Assembly (NCBI RefSeq): GCF_001577835.2
Contig: NC_029516.1
Span: 165,872,441 to 165,936,440 of the forward strand
DNA length: 64,000 bases
Source of the DNA: Coturnix japonica
Lineage: Eukaryota > Chordata > Aves > Galliformes > Phasianidae
Direction of reading: 5' to 3'
Shown here piece by piece: positions 1 to 12,354 of this stretch. Each line of letters begins with the position of its first letter. Positions within the stretch are counted from its first letter, which is position 1. The translations under genes were made by a program, and so were the position numbers. Under the pieces are notes generated by a model. That model ran no database searches. It saw only the letters and a list, made by a program, of their open reading frames with translations, and was not told where the DNA came from.

Positions 1-119
1 CCCTGGGCAACCTGATCTAGTAAATGTGTATGTTTGGTGGCCCTGCCAGGCAGGGGGGTTGGAACTACATGATCCTTGAGGTCCCTTCCAACCTGGGTCA
101 TTTTGTGATTCTGTGATTA
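1..119 (+). repeat. CR1 LINE 3' end (cut by window start)
   Basis: Sequence from CCTGGGCAACCTGATCTAG to the tail GTGATTCTGTGATTA matches the CR1 3' terminal region, including GGTCCCTTCCAACC and the 8-bp tail repeats. It lies in the SESN3 intron, about 250 bp before the exon. Confidence 0.9.
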
Positions 120-365
120 TGAGTCAGGTTGGAAGTTGTTACAGCAGCGTCCTCTCTGAAACCAGCCTCTATCCTCTGCTCAAAAAAGACTGCATCCCAG
201 TAGCGAGCCTTTCCTCTGTTAGCAGAATGTATTCTAGCGTATATAACAAGTTCTTGGATTCCTAAGCATAAGAACTTAATGCTGCAAAAGATCAGAAGTT
301 ACTGCTGCAAATGACCGTGCTTTTAAGAATGCGTGTCCAACAGAATTCCTGCCTTTGTTACATAG

Positions 366-510
366 GTATGATGACTATGATTATGGAGAAGTTAATCAGC
401 TACTTGAACGCAGCCTGAAGGTTTACATAAAGACAGTGACCTGCTACCCGGAGAGAACTACCAAGCGCATGTACGATAGTTACTGGCGTCAGTTCAAGCA
501 CTCGGAGAAG
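366..510 (+). CDS. SESN3: SESN3 penultimate coding exon
   Basis: 145 bases: one base completing a split Arg codon plus 48 codons, ending HSEK. It encodes part of the all-helical C-terminal sestrin domain, the part that carries leucine binding and GATOR2 contact in sestrins. The YDDYDYGE motif near the start is a hallmark of the family. The reading frame stays open into the intron for 18 more codons, which is chance. Confidence 0.93.
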
Positions 511-1440
511 GTACGTATTGCACAGCCAGACTGGCTGCACAGAGGCCCACATGTTTATAAATGAAACTATGGTGACTTCCTGCCTATGGCAGCGGGTTGG
601 AACTGGGTGATCTTCAAGTTCACTTCCAGCCCAAACCATTCAATTGCTCTACGACTCCTAAAAATGTCTGTATTCCCCAAACTGTTTTTAAGAAGAGAAA
701 AACAAATGGGATTAATTCATTGAATGTTAAATATCAGTCTTAGAAAAATACTTTCTAGTGTGCCAGAGTCTTGATTATTTATTTATATTTTTTACTTTGA
801 GTGACTTCTGCATAAAATTGAACTGACATCTGTAATAGAAAAGTGGATAAACTTGGGAATGCAGATGCAGTCAACCGTGCCAATGTTTTGGATTTGTGGA
901 TCAGAAAAGAGCTTATTCCACATAAATATAATCTTCACAGTCCTTTTCATCAATAAAATTGTCAACATGTCTTCAGATATCTAAGTTAAATACTTCCTGA
1001 CGAGTTCAGTGCTTGCGTGCCTGCCTGTCCAGTGTATAAATTGTTCCTTATTCTGTGCTCCTATATAGCGTTTGTAAGTGGTAGTAAACCAAAGAAAGTA
1101 TGATTCATGAGGAGCTATGCCATGAGGATGTAGAAGTGGTTTTGTTGGGACTTTTCAGATTGAAGGTTGCTTAAAGCAGGTGAAGTTAGTTCCTAGGACG
1201 TTGTCCCGAAAGGAACTGGAGTCTTGCGGCGGGTACAGGGAGAAAGGACCTCATTTCTTGATGTGATACTTTACTAAAAGGTTCCAGATGCTATCGTAAA
1301 TAAATGATACTGCATTCAGGGGTGAACTAAACGTCTGATTTAATTTCTAACAGGTTCACGTCAATCTACTTCTAATGGAAGCTCGTATGCAAGCAGAACT
1401 TCTGTACGCCCTCCGTGCCATAACTCGTCACTTAACCTGA
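366..1440 (+). CDS. SESN3: Sestrin-3, C-terminal end (last two coding exons; gene starts left of window)
   Basis: Sestrins are cytosolic stress-induced proteins that bind GATOR2 and restrain mTORC1, with SESN3 also linked to AMPK and AKT signalling (family knowledge). Two exons, 366-510 and 1354-1440, join in frame to give the last 77 residues. They begin at a split Arg codon followed by [15 protein letters not shown] and end in [11 protein letters not shown]-type sequence (here [13 protein letters not shown]) before TGA at 1438. Both junctions are canonical: acceptor TTACATAG/G at 365/366, donor AAG/GTACGT at 510/511, acceptor TTCTAACAG/G at 1353/1354. The stretch [12 protein letters not shown] fits SESN3 better than SESN1, from memory of the paralogues. 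Neighbouring ENDOD1, CWC15 and AMOTL1 support this paralogue. The rest of the gene lies left of position 1. Confidence 0.93.
511..1353 (+). other. SESN3: SESN3 last intron
   Basis: An 843-bp intron with GTACGT donor and CTAACAG acceptor. It is AT-rich. Apart from a decayed CR1 3' fragment at about 581-657, just after the donor, I see nothing recognisable in it. Confidence 0.85.
581..657 (+). repeat. Decayed CR1 3' fragment
   Basis: TATGGCAGCGGGTTGGAACT followed by a degenerate form of the CR1 end, with CCCAAACCATTC in place of the usual junction. It is old and diverged, 70 bp inside the last SESN3 intron. Confidence 0.6.
1354..1440 (+). CDS. SESN3: SESN3 last coding exon
   Basis: 28 codons plus TGA. 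It begins [15 protein letters not shown] and ends AITRHLT, the typical sestrin C-terminus (human paralogues end in RYMT by memory). It starts in phase 0, matching the end of the previous exon. Coding runs directly into a long 3' UTR. Confidence 0.93.
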   Translation, partial: VHVNLLLMEARMQAELLYALRAITRHLT

Positions 1441-3922
1441 AGCATTCACTGGGAGGGAGTAAAGGAATTTTTACTGAGTATGTAAAGACCTTTTGAAATA
1501 GATACACACCAGAAGCTTGTTTGTGATGTAGCATCAGGTTATTCGATTCTATAGTGTCAAAGTTTAGCCGTGTTTCTTGACGGCTGTAATGTGCAATGAC
1601 GTGTTTTATTTTCTTGATGCTTAACATTACTAATGATAACAGAAGTAACACTGAGGAGCACTACTCTGCATTGTTTCCGGTTGGATTTCTGCACGGTGGT
1701 CAGAATCCTAAAACTCTTTTTATGATATTCAATTCTAGCGCTTTGTTCTTTAAGCAAGGGAGTGAAGTGCTTAGAGACTTCTTTTCCAAGCAATCATTTT
1801 TCAGATTAGTGGAGTCCAGCAGAAGATCGATTCTGCCTGTTCTGAGAGCGCACCACCAGCTCATAACTCTGACAAAGATGCACGTGCTGTGTTGCAATGA
1901 ATTGCCCACTGGATTCTTCTGTGTCTCCTGGAGACTGCCTGCCAGTCACTGTCTTACTACAGCAATTGAAGGTGATGTGAAATGTGGATGCAAACCTTGA
2001 CCGCGCTTTAATGTGAAATTAATCATGACAAATTCTACAGCATGCTACTGAAGTGCAAAAGTCATCTGCTTTATCGTGTCTCTTCCCCAGAGGAGAGCCC
2101 TCACAATATGCCATTTCAGCTACACTGTGTTTGAATCATGCCTGATCTTGTTTTACTGACAGCCACCCTCAGTTGTCTTTACAATGTCCATGCTCATCAC
2201 ACGTTGCAGTTTGTTGAGTTGGCACCTATAAAGCTGATACAGAGGCTGACCAAAAATAGGGTTGTGGGGTTCTTGCACTCTCTTCTTTCTCAATGTTTTA
2301 AGTAAGGAAAGTAAAGGAAGGTTAGCGTATCTGTTCTGTCGTATTGGATGTATAGGAATTTATTTCCCATAACTTCTTCATAGCATGAAATTTTAATATT
2401 CAGAGCTTAAAAAGTTTCTATGCATTAGTGTGAACAAAAGAAAAGTGCAATATTAAAAAAAAAGCAAGCTTTTTTCCCTATCATGTCACTGCTAAAGTGT
2501 CCTTCTTCTATAGCCATAAAGAAATTGTAAAACCAAATTTCTTTATTGTCTAAGGCCTAGCAGTTTTGTTTTAGCTTTTGTGGCTTAAGACAACCTGATA
2601 CTGAGATGCCAAAGCATCCCCAAAACAAAGCATTCTTCGACAACTGGTAATATTGGGGAAGGGAAGAGATAAGCTGCCAAAAATGTCACAGTTTTGTGCT
2701 GTTTTCTGTTGCTTTTGACTAGTTTTAAGAGCACAAAATGCTGATATTTATAGCTTTATTTTGTATTGCATTTAATGAACCAGTGAAGTGCCTAAAGAGA
2801 TGCTTAAGCTTACCCAGTGGGATGTAAGTTGTCACCGCATAAACTTTTGTCTCTCGGTTTGGACTTTCCATAGTGCTTTGAGGAGAGTGACCTTTCTTTC
2901 CATTGCATACACACTGAGCTAACTGGATAGGTTTACTTTGAATATTCCATGGTATTTTAGGAGATCATACAGGATTTCTACCTGTTCTTAAAGAATAGTT
3001 CTTGAAAAATGCTATTGTTACCAGCACAGTCATACTTTCCATTGAGAAAATCATGGACCAGTCTGCATCTGAAGTCGGTTTGATTCCCTTTTCCTGAGGC
3101 TGTGCCGTGACTTCGCATGTCAGTTCATCGCTCTGTCCATCTGCTCCAGGTGGGAAGGCTGAATGATTGTACACTTGGCTGCGCTTTCCAGCTGCAGGCC
3201 AACATGCAGAAAGCTTTTGAGGAAGAAATCAGACATTTTTCTTGTTTTTCTTTCTGGAATGTAATGTTGGCTATTTAGGCAACTATCTGATAGACAGCAT
3301 CGGAGTCTCTTCTAGAGACAACACTGGATGAAACATCAGATGTGTTTATTTTTGTAGCCGACTGCAGAGATTCCTCAGAAGCGTTAGGACGTGAGGATGT
3401 ATGAACTTAGATTAACTTTCTTATTCCTTCCTATTGTAGTGGCCACACCGAATGGCTTTTGTGCATTACGGCAGGTCTTCTGAGAGGCCTTGTCATGCAA
3501 TACTTCTGCTTTCTTTTTTTTTTCAAGTGATGAGAACTGTACAGTACTACTTTAAATTCCTTTGCTTTGAAAAGTCAAGTATTTCTCAAGAAGCACAGCC
3601 GAGCTCTGGAAAGGAGGTGAAACTACATTAGGGTAAGGAATATGACCACTTAGTTTCCCTTCAGATGCGAAGGCCCTTAGCATAGGTTGGGTTTTGTGTT
3701 TGGAAACGTGAGTGCCTTTCCTTCTTTCCTTATGAGATCTACTTGCCGACTCAAATGCCTCCTGAGCAAAGTACACGAGCAGATTTGAGATGTAGAAACC
3801 ATAAATGGATCGCTCCATAAAACCAGTAGTAAATCAGTAATCTTTTCTTTAAGTGCCATATCAAGTCACATATGGCCTGCGAGACATTCCACGGTAGGAA
3901 ATGTCAAGTCGTTTGCTATTCC

Positions 3923-3937
3923 TTTTTTTTTTTTTTT
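3923..3937 (+). repeat. Poly-T tract in SESN3 3' UTR
   Basis: A T homopolymer of about 15 bases. It would be a U-tract in the mRNA and is prone to length change. Confidence 0.8.
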
Positions 3938-6900
3938 CTCTTAATATTAAAAGCAAACTTGAAACTTCTGAAAATGTTTTCCATGTGGCATTTCTTTCCA
4001 GTATTGCATTTACAGCGTAACAGTTTATAGCTTAGTTTTTATACTCAGATTTATGATTTTTAATAGACGTTTGTTCAGAATAGATCTTTAAAGTCGTACA
4101 GTTCTACCATATGCTTTGGGCTCACACTGTGCCAAAGTTTCACGTGCAAGTGTTCTTGGATTTTGAAAGCACTCATGAATGTGAATCTTCACGCTTTGAT
4201 CATTGATATTATCCTGAAGAGGACAGTAATTGTTGGAAGTGCAGATACTCTCCATCTGCGTTCTTTTCTTGGAATTGATATTTACCAGCATTAATGTTAG
4301 TGCAGAGAATCCCAGCTGTGACCAACTGAAAGTGTTCAGTCTCCTGTCCGTGAAGAGAAAGCTCCTTAGGTACAAATTAACCAGCTATGGAATGTAAGTA
4401 GGGAATACAGCTTTTGAGCTGGGACAGCTTCTTATCATTGGAGAATCGCTGTTAAATGTGTGCTCTGATTGATTAGGGTACGTTATCACTGAAATTAATC
4501 CTTTTTTTCTTGGTAATGAAGAGAAGTGGAAAAGATACTAATTGGAGGAAACATTTGCATTTCCCAGAATACTCTGCCTGCAGCTGGACATCACAAGTGT
4601 CATCATGCTGGGACAGAGACCATTTTAAACAGAGGTGGAGTTCGGGAGATAGCCATTGAAAGCAGTGCTGAGGTAGCCTGTGGAAATGTTGGTAAGCTGT
4701 AGATGGATTTATTTTTAGTGGTTCAAAAATCCTTCATGAAAATGAAGAGGATGTACTTTCAGCTTTAAGAACCAGCAGATTGCCACATCAGCTCTTCCCG
4801 TGTATTAAAAAAAGTCCTTAAAGCACAGGAAAATCCGTGATTATAAACAACTATGAATGTAGGCCTCGGTACAAATTTAGAACAGATTAGGGTAGCACAG
4901 AAAAGAGCACATTTGGCTTCTCTCTTACTTGAGTGCGGAAGGTCGCAATAGCGGATTCTTCAGTAATAGTTCTGTTCATAGCAAGGCTGAGAGATGCTTT
5001 CATGGGACTGGGGAAGAGCAGCCAGAACTGCAGAGGGAATTTTAAGCTACTCAGCACTCAGCAAAATTCTACAAGGTCGGATTTTTAAAGGTACTTCATC
5101 ACCTACATTCGATAGAATACAAGCAGTTTCCATAGAGATTAGGGGCATAATATGATGCAGATCCATGTGATTTGCAGCAATTGTTAACAAAATGGCTTTT
5201 TGGGGAGGCTTAAAATAGAGAAATCTTTCCAAACGAAGTTAAACTGTAAGCTGCTGCTCTTGCAAAACAGGTTTTTGTTTCTCATGTGTGTTTTCCATGG
5301 ACATCAACGTGCATTTCAGGCTCATATTCCAGAGTTAGGGCTCCCTTTTTGAAGGGCTGGATTATTTCACCTCAGCTTGCAGAAAAGATCAGCTGCCATT
5401 AACAAACGGGGAGCTTGTGCCAAGAGTGTTGGCCAGGTGAATATATTCCAGATCTTCTTAAGTTCAGCAGATTCTCTTTCAGATGCTTTCCTCAGGCGTT
5501 CAGGTCCTTCTCCCCTAAATAAGGGATGATGTTGCAGAAAATGGAAGTGGGGTTGGATTTATAGTAAAGGAACTTTCCCAGTACTGATCTGAATAGACCT
5601 GTTAGAATTGGGTTCCCATTAACTCTCAATCCAAGAGCTGGACAAAAATGTGTTTTCCCCATCTGAGCTTTCGATTTATTCTTCCTAATGTAGCCAGCAT
5701 GGTATGGCGGCCTAAAGAGATGCACCCAGCAGTTTTTTCACCTTTGGAAACTTTAAATGAAGCTTTTTATCTGTAGTTGAAAATTAATTTGACATTTCAT
5801 ACCTACTGCATGGACCACAGTGGTGGGAGATGGAAATAGCGCAGTAACGTGAAGAAACTTGAGGTGTGACTTGAACAGTGTTAATGTATTTCTTAGGGCA
5901 AATTTTCTTGCCATGCCATGATGCCGCTGCTCCCTCAGTTCACATCAGATCTCTCCTGCTGGCATTTAATACTCCTGCTGCTCACCAGGGGCAAAACCTG
6001 TTGGTTTTTCAGCCTGCTGCCACCACCCACCTTACGTGCTTCCTATCATCCCAACTCGCAGCCCCCGGCAGTCCTGCAGAGACAGCCTTACAGCCATAAC
6101 CTTGTAAGACAGCGTAAAACAACGTACAGTTCTTACATGACCATTCATGGCTGAGTTCAGAGGACCTTTCTCCTGTTCAGAAACACTTAATTCCAGGATC
6201 GGGTTATTTCTGGGCAGGAAATCTTAATCAAGTGTGAAATATGATGCTCAGTACTTGCTTAAAACATTGAAGTAGTTTTTGTTAGTGTTGCATTGTGTTC
6301 CATCTGTGGAATTAGGGGAATAATCCAGTGGATCTGCTGACAAAATGCCTTCTTTGGCCTATTAGAGCCTTTGAGCCAGGCAGGCTTCTTACAGGGAGCT
6401 GCAATGGGAATTTTGAGTTGCTCGTGTGCAGTGTGGATGTAGGGCAGGCACCAGCAGGGCCCTTCTGAGCTGCTCTCTGTGTTCTCTGTGGTCAGACAGA
6501 TGCAGATGGCCTTCAGAACAAATGGATTTGGGTTTGTCATGTATTTGAGGAATAACTCCCATTGCAAACTTAGAGTAGTTATATGAGATGCAGACACATT
6601 TGGGTGTTGATCAGAGCTCACGGAAGACAGGAATCCCAATTCTGCCCTTGTTCTTTACAGTAGGTAGAGCCAGTATTTAAGTTGCCAATGAATATACGAA
6701 ATGTGGGCAGAAGCTCTTGCTGTAGGAGTCAGAAACTGGCTTTCTCAAGGGGATGCACTTGGTATAGCAGGACACGGACGCTTTGGTCAGTTAGAGAAGC
6801 CTCGCTGATGTGTCTAAAAGGTTCGTATGTGTGTCCATGTGTAGAGGAGGCAGTAAGAAGTACCTTATTCCAAGATTTCCTCAAAGGTGAAACCCTGAGC

Positions 6901-7087
6901 TGCTCTGGAAAGCTTTTCCCTTTTCTTACTCCATGGATGGAAAGGGGAAGGGAACCTTTCTCATGTGGCTGCATAAAGCATGCTCCTCATCACCACTCCA
7001 TGCTCATGCCATGCCACCAGATGCAAACCAGCCTTCCTTTCCGCTTCCCTCCCCATCCATTGCCAGGCGAGAGGGGCTGTGAAAGGC

Positions 7088-7257
7088 TGGAGGCCCCAGA
7101 GAAGTTGTGGGTGCCCCATCCCTGGAGGCATTCAAGGCCCTGTTGGATGGGATCCTGGGCAGCCTGATCTGGTGGATGGCAATGCTGCCCATGGCGGAGG
7201 GATTGGAACCGGGTGGGCTTTAAGGTCCCCTCCAACCTAAACCATTCTATGATCCTG
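7088..7257 (+). repeat. CR1 LINE fragment inside SESN3 3' UTR
   Basis: It runs from AGGCCCCAGAGAAGTTGTGG through GGGCAGCCTGATCTGGTGG to CCATTCTATGATCCTG. This is a 3' CR1 fragment in the same orientation as SESN3. Confidence 0.88.
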
Positions 7258-7290
7258 TTTTCCTATGAGACACTCCAGCATCCAGGGCAA

Positions 7291-7296
7291 AATAAA
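7291..7296 (+). terminator. SESN3: Candidate proximal SESN3 poly(A) signal beside a CR1
   Basis: AATAAA lies 34 bp after the end of the sense-oriented CR1 at 7088-7257. It would give an isoform about 1.9 kb shorter than the distal site. The downstream sequence is not strikingly GT-rich, so usage is uncertain. Confidence 0.3.
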
Positions 7297-8049
7297 GATG
7301 TTCCAAACCACAACGATTAGGCTGCATCCCTTGGACTCTGTGAGGAGGCACAGGCACCAATATTCCACCACTGTTGATCGGAACTGGATATAAACGGTAG
7401 CTTAAAATATATATATATAGGAATTCTGTAAACTTGAAATCTCTCAGTTTTACCCTTTCTCCTTTTGCTGGAGAGCTATATAATGAATGTATATGCTTTA
7501 TCTTTCTCTCTGACGTAACTGAAAATCAGACTGCCAACTTCTTGTTTTGTATTAGCCTCTTTTTCTTTTTCTTTTCTTTTTTTTTTAAAGGAAAAAAAAG
7601 AGTTTGTGAGCAATATATGTAGCATGCTGTGAACGTCTGTTTTGATCTTTATAGTTACTCTTTTAATTCATCAGTATTAACACCAGTTCTTTTTTTTTGT
7701 GTTTCCCTTGGTACTTTGTATGCAGTGTAATCAGAAGCTGTGATGGGCTCTGCAGTCCCGTGCTTTGTTACTGTAACTCCTTGATTTCTATGAAGCACCT
7801 GACTGTGGGCCATTGGCGGGCAGTGCGGCCGTACACCACTGCCACTTTTCAATCTCTTGTACTATGTATAGTTTTAAGTAGAATAAGCTTTTTAACAGAA
7901 TATTGATGCGGTTTATGATTCACACCGGCTGCGAGCGTCTGGTGAGTGAGAGTCTTTGTATTTATAGTTGTTTGGGGGGGATTGTTTTGTTCTTTTTTGT
8001 TTTTGTTTTTGAATTCATAAGGTAGCAAACTTGATGAACATAGCCACTT

Positions 8050-8760
8050 TAAACTGCCCGTGCTCAGCAGACCCTGCTGTAGATGGAATACCACTGTCGA
8101 TGCGGGAGGAGCCTGCAATGCCCTGCCATGTTGGGCCATGGCTGCATAGCTGCAATGCTCAGCCCTCCTCACCTCAGCAGGCTGCTCCATCCCCTCTGCA
8201 CAGAGCAACCCGAGTGCTGTGGAAGCCTTGCTGGCGAGGAAGGACTGTCAGACAGGCAGACATGGCCCAGTGCTCGGCCAGCCCGCTAGGCCAAGGTGGG
8301 GAGCGTATCTCCCAGGCCTTCCTGCAGCACAGAGATGGCCCTCTGGTTTGACGGCCACAAAGGCTGGTTTGCTAAGGGCAGGGATTGCTCCCCGTTCAAG
8401 TGGTTCTCCAGAGACAGCCTTGGTCTGAGCCTCCTGTCAGCAGCACGGTGCGGGGCCATCCCTGCAGCAGGGCAGCTCCCTGCTGACCGCAGCTCTCCTC
8501 TCTGTTCCAAAGCTGCTGCCAGCTCTGCCCTGTCTAGGGACGGAAGAAGAAAGACAAAGCTCTGATCCTGCTGCTCCGTCCCACCACGTCCCCTGCAGCT
8601 CTGCTCTCTGCTGGGCAATGGGTGGCACAGGGGCACGTCCCCACCTTGTCCCTTGTGCTGCTGCCCACCCTCAGCTCTGGGCAGAGCTTGCAGGGTCTGT
8701 GCTGTGGCGGAGGTTTGCCTGCGAGGCATGGCAGCTGCTAGGAGCGAACTGTGGGTGTCC
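8050..8760 (+). other. GC-rich island within SESN3 3' UTR
   Basis: About 700 bp of clearly GC-rich sequence lie between AT-rich flanks. Overlapping ORFs on both strands, up to 188 codons on the minus strand, are expected from few stops in GC-rich DNA. None shows a recognisable domain. CpG is not especially common, so this does not look like a promoter island. Origin unknown. Confidence 0.5.
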
Positions 8761-9203
8761 ACAGCGGCTTTTACCATTCTTGTTTCTGCTTTTGCTGATT
8801 GGTATCTTTTTCCTTTGGGTTTATTTTCCTTTATTTTTGCAGACTGACCCAATTGGACCAGGGGGGGGAGGTTTTTTTTTTGTGCGTGTGACTTTTTCTT
8901 CCATAGTTTTTAAGTTACCCGACTTGAATTTACCTGAACAGATGCAGAAGGAACTCTTTGTTTTTGTGTGTGTGTGTGTGTTGTGTGAGTTAAGAGACAA
9001 AAAGAAACCCACGCATTTTTAAACAAAGGAATCATGTATTAACATTTTAACAGCGATTCATAAATCTGCACTTTTTATGAGGTTTTGAAAAGAAAAAAAA
9101 AATCTATTTATAGGTACGGAACAATGGGGTTTGTTTAAAACTGTATTGCATTTATACTGGCTGAAATTACTTTCATTGTTATCAGTAGGAATTTCATTGG
9201 TTA

Positions 9204-9209
9204 AATAAA
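9204..9209 (+). terminator. SESN3: Candidate distal SESN3 poly(A) signal
   Basis: A canonical AATAAA in TTAAATAAAACTGATAAAA, at the end of an AT-rich UTR-like stretch and about 90 bp before an antisense CR1. Cleavage would fall near 9220-9230. Confidence 0.6.
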
Positions 9210-9295
9210 ACTGATAAAACCTGCCTCTTCTTCAGTGCGTCATTTACCGAGTGCTCAGGACTGTGTCAGTGCAGCACAGCACGGTGTGTTCTGGG

Positions 9296-9498
9296 AATCA
9301 TAGAATCACAGAATCAACAAGGTTGGAAAAGATCTAAAAGATCATCCAGTCCAACCGTTCACCTATTACCAATAGCTCCCATTAAACCATGTCCCTCAAC
9401 ACAACATCCAGTCGTTCCTTGAACACCCCCAAGGTCGGTGACTCCACCACCTCCCTGGGCAGCCCATTCCAATGCCTGACCACCTTCTCCTCACTGAA
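9296..9498 (-). repeat. CR1 LINE 3' fragment
   Basis: It begins with the inverted tail AATCATAGAATCACAGAATC and continues GGTTGGAAAAGATC and CCACCACCTCCCTGGGCAGC, the CR1 3' region in antisense. Confidence 0.9.
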
Positions 9499-12340
9499 TG
9501 CTCCTATACCACACTGGGCATATGTGAGATGATGCCACCACCCTTTGCAGGCAACTCCGTGTGATACCCAGCAGGATCTAGGAAGGGATGAGGGCTGCAT
9601 TGAGGTGTGCAGCCCCATATGGGTGTCAGGTACCCAGACAGATTCATCTGGGCTGACCCCAAGACCAAAGTTCTCCTCCATTGCTGGAGTCCTTGTACCT
9701 CTTCCCCAGCCCTTGGTGATGCCACTCAAGTGAACTGTCACCCTGGTGGGACAGTGAGCTTCTAAGATGGTCTGCACTTCTCTGGCACCATTAATAAAGT
9801 TGTTGCCATTCAAAGTTCTTCTGCAGCCATTGCAGTCCATTGGGTCACAGGCTCTTCCAAAGGCAGCCCGGAAGGAAACAACTCACCTTAGTTCTGCAGA
9901 GAGAAGTGGGTTGTTTTCAAGTGTAGGCTATTGTCTACAGCAGGACAAAGGTGTCTGCTTACACCAGAGGTCCCCACCCCGTCACCTCCTGACAGGTGGA
10001 GCTTGGCCACCCCACAAATATGCATTGGAAACGCTCTGGGTCGGGTTCTTGGCTGAATGGGAACAGTCAGTACAAGTCAGGCCAACTTGCAGGGTTTGAG
10101 GTGCACTCAATGGTTCATCCCATCCATTGCATCACAACCACACACAAATTCAGACCACCACCCAGACGGAGCTGTGAGCCCTGAGGGTTTCCAGCAGCAC
10201 TCAGAGATGTTGGTCACTGCATCATCCTACCCACATGGAGGGGAAGAGCAACCCAAGAGCCCTCAGAGGGGTTGTGGAAAAGACCATCTCTCCTGCATGA
10301 TCACCTGGGGGACCTGAGGGTCTGAATGGGTGGGACAAGTGCCGTCAGTCACCAGCCCCAAACTAGACTTCACTGACCCCAGCTTTGGGCACCTCGCTGA
10401 GGCATCCAGAGTAAAGCCTGAATAACTCATCGTCATGAGTCACTGATTAATGGATCACTGATACACAAAATAGAGGCATGCAGGTTAAGTGATTTTAAAT
10501 GCCCACACTTAGGTGTAACACAAATCCAGGTAGCATTGGCTTCTCCAGCCTCATATATCATCCCTCCACGGCTATTCCACTCAGCTCTATGGCTTGTTGG
10601 CATCAGGACCAAGCAGAGACCATTTCTTTGCTATTCATTCTCATTGTTGAGCTCTGGCCACTTGTTTTGAAGCATCCCATCCATCTGCCATCTTTCCTCC
10701 ACCAGAGAAGAGCTCCTGCTGCTCCTTCCATGCCTGCTGGCATCTTGCCCACCTGGCTCCATGGCAATGCAGGGCTGGGCTTTATTCACCAGAACATGGG
10801 GGAATAAGGCTTCTGCCTCTCAGGAAAATGATTTAATTTCACAGTTTCAACACACTGGAAAAGGAAACGGGGTCCTGAAAATGGAAGAAAATGAGGCATC
10901 AGGCAAAGTGGGGCACAGTCACATTCATATGCCAGGCCTGGCTTGAGGCAGGAAGTGCTGAATCCACACCTTGAATCCAGAGCACGGGCTCTTCTTGGAT
11001 GTTTCTGGTCCTTCTTCCAGCCTGGACCTAAAAAGACTTTTCCACTAAAAAAAATGGCAAATTACAACAATAACAAATGAATGAAAGAAAAAGTCCTGTT
11101 TGATAAACCATCCCTTTCTGACAATACAGCTCTTTGGAGGTGTTCCAACCAGCTGCAATACTAACGCTGCTGGGAAGTCTGCAGGCCTTTTTGCTTGGCT
11201 GAAAACACCAGTTCTGCTGAAATCAATGGCAGATGTTGCCCCGTGTTGGGCACATTCACAGATCGAAGCAAGCCCAGAACTGCACAGCAGAGAGGAATTG
11301 CTCCACGCCGAGTGTGTGGCATTGCAATCTCAGTGCGATGCACGCTGCAGACACGCCTTGCACTTTGTGCTCCCAGGCAATCCTTGCTGGCCAAACAAGT
11401 TACACTTGTACTTACTTTTCAGTGCCTTTTTCATTTGCTAGAGCTGCTTAAATGGAAGAGAGAACTTGTGGACAAATAGGGCTCGATTCCCCTCCAGACT
11501 GCAGCAGCAGCCTCCCATGAGAGGTACCAGGCAGAGGATGGAGCTCCAAAGCACATGATGGCAGCCGAGGTGGGACTCAGAGCTGACGTAGGGCTGGGCT
11601 CTGTGGGCTGCGTTGCTGAGGTTGCTGTAGTTATGGACGCATGGCTTATTTCTCTGGGCTCAACCCAGAGTGAAGATAACAGAGGTAAAGGTCACCTTAA
11701 AGTGCACAGAAACTCCTGCAGTGAAGGGCTGGGTGATCTGGTTGAGGCAAGTTCAAGTCATGTTGCCTTCCCTGTCCCGTGAGTGACTCTGAGCCCACAG
11801 TTATCATGATAAAGATGTGGAAGACCAGCCCCTCCCCTTGGTCTGCCTGTGTCTCAGGGCAGCTCTCAAGCACTGAGCTGCAGATCCTAAAGGCACACAG
11901 ACCTGTCTGGGGGATGTGCTCAGGGAGATGTATCAGCACAGAGCAACCTGAAATAGCCGCTCCCAGCCTTTTCTCCTGTCCTAAGATCATCCACCCTGGG
12001 CAGAGGGATCCCAATCCCTGCAGAGCAGGAGCTCATCAGCCCCTATTCCCTTCCCCTCCTGCTTCAGTCCCTTCCCACCACACACCAGCCTCTCTTGGCA
12101 AGGGGTTCTTTAGGCACATGCGTAGCTAAACGCATTGCCTGCAACCCCCAGCTCTTACTCACGTATTCTGTACCTTAATGAATTAACTCTTTTAATGTGC
12201 TTTGATAATGCAAAGGTGTTTTAAAAGCACAAAAGGATCATTAATATCAGATGTCAAACCATAACAAAGAACAACTGCGCGGCTGCGTTATCTTATCTCC
12301 AGTTGAGACAGAAACGTGATATAGCCGTCCCTCTTTGCAA
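9499..12340. other. Intergenic region between convergent SESN3 and ENDOD1
   Basis: No supportable gene. ORFs here are short and unrelated to any family I recognise. An AATAAA on the minus strand at 10781-10786 could be a distal ENDOD1 poly(A) signal, and a plus-strand AATAAA lies near 9793. Composition is mixed, with no clear tandem repeats. Confidence 0.5.
10781..10786 (-). terminator. ENDOD1: Alternative distal ENDOD1 poly(A) signal
   Basis: TTTATT on the plus strand reads AATAAA on the minus strand in GGTGAATAAAGCCC. If used, the ENDOD1 3' UTR would be about 3.5 kb. It is one of two candidates. Confidence 0.3.
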
Positions 12341-12348
12341 AAGTCACT

Positions 12349-12354
12349 TTTATT
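12349..12354 (-). terminator. ENDOD1: Candidate ENDOD1 poly(A) signal
   Basis: AATAAA on the minus strand, in AACAAAATAAAAGTGAC, about 1.9 kb after the ENDOD1 stop. It is the nearest canonical signal I found downstream. Confidence 0.4.

Larger units (their letters stand above)
1441..9225 (+). other. SESN3: Probable SESN3 3' untranslated region
   Basis: About 7.8 kb follow the SESN3 stop with no supportable gene, mostly AT-rich. A poly-T tract lies at 3923-3937, a CR1 at 7088-7257, a GC-rich stretch at about 8050-8760 and a TG run near 8965-8981. The last good poly(A) signal before the sequence changes character is AATAAA at 9204. Mammalian SESN3 mRNAs have a multi-kilobase 3' UTR by memory, which fits. 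Several small ORFs here on both strands have no recognisable protein. The exact end and any shorter isoforms are inference. Confidence 0.6.

Noticed and set aside
8286-8852. 188-codon minus-strand ORF
   Set aside because: GC-rich island in the SESN3 3' UTR with open frames on both strands; no recognisable protein features.
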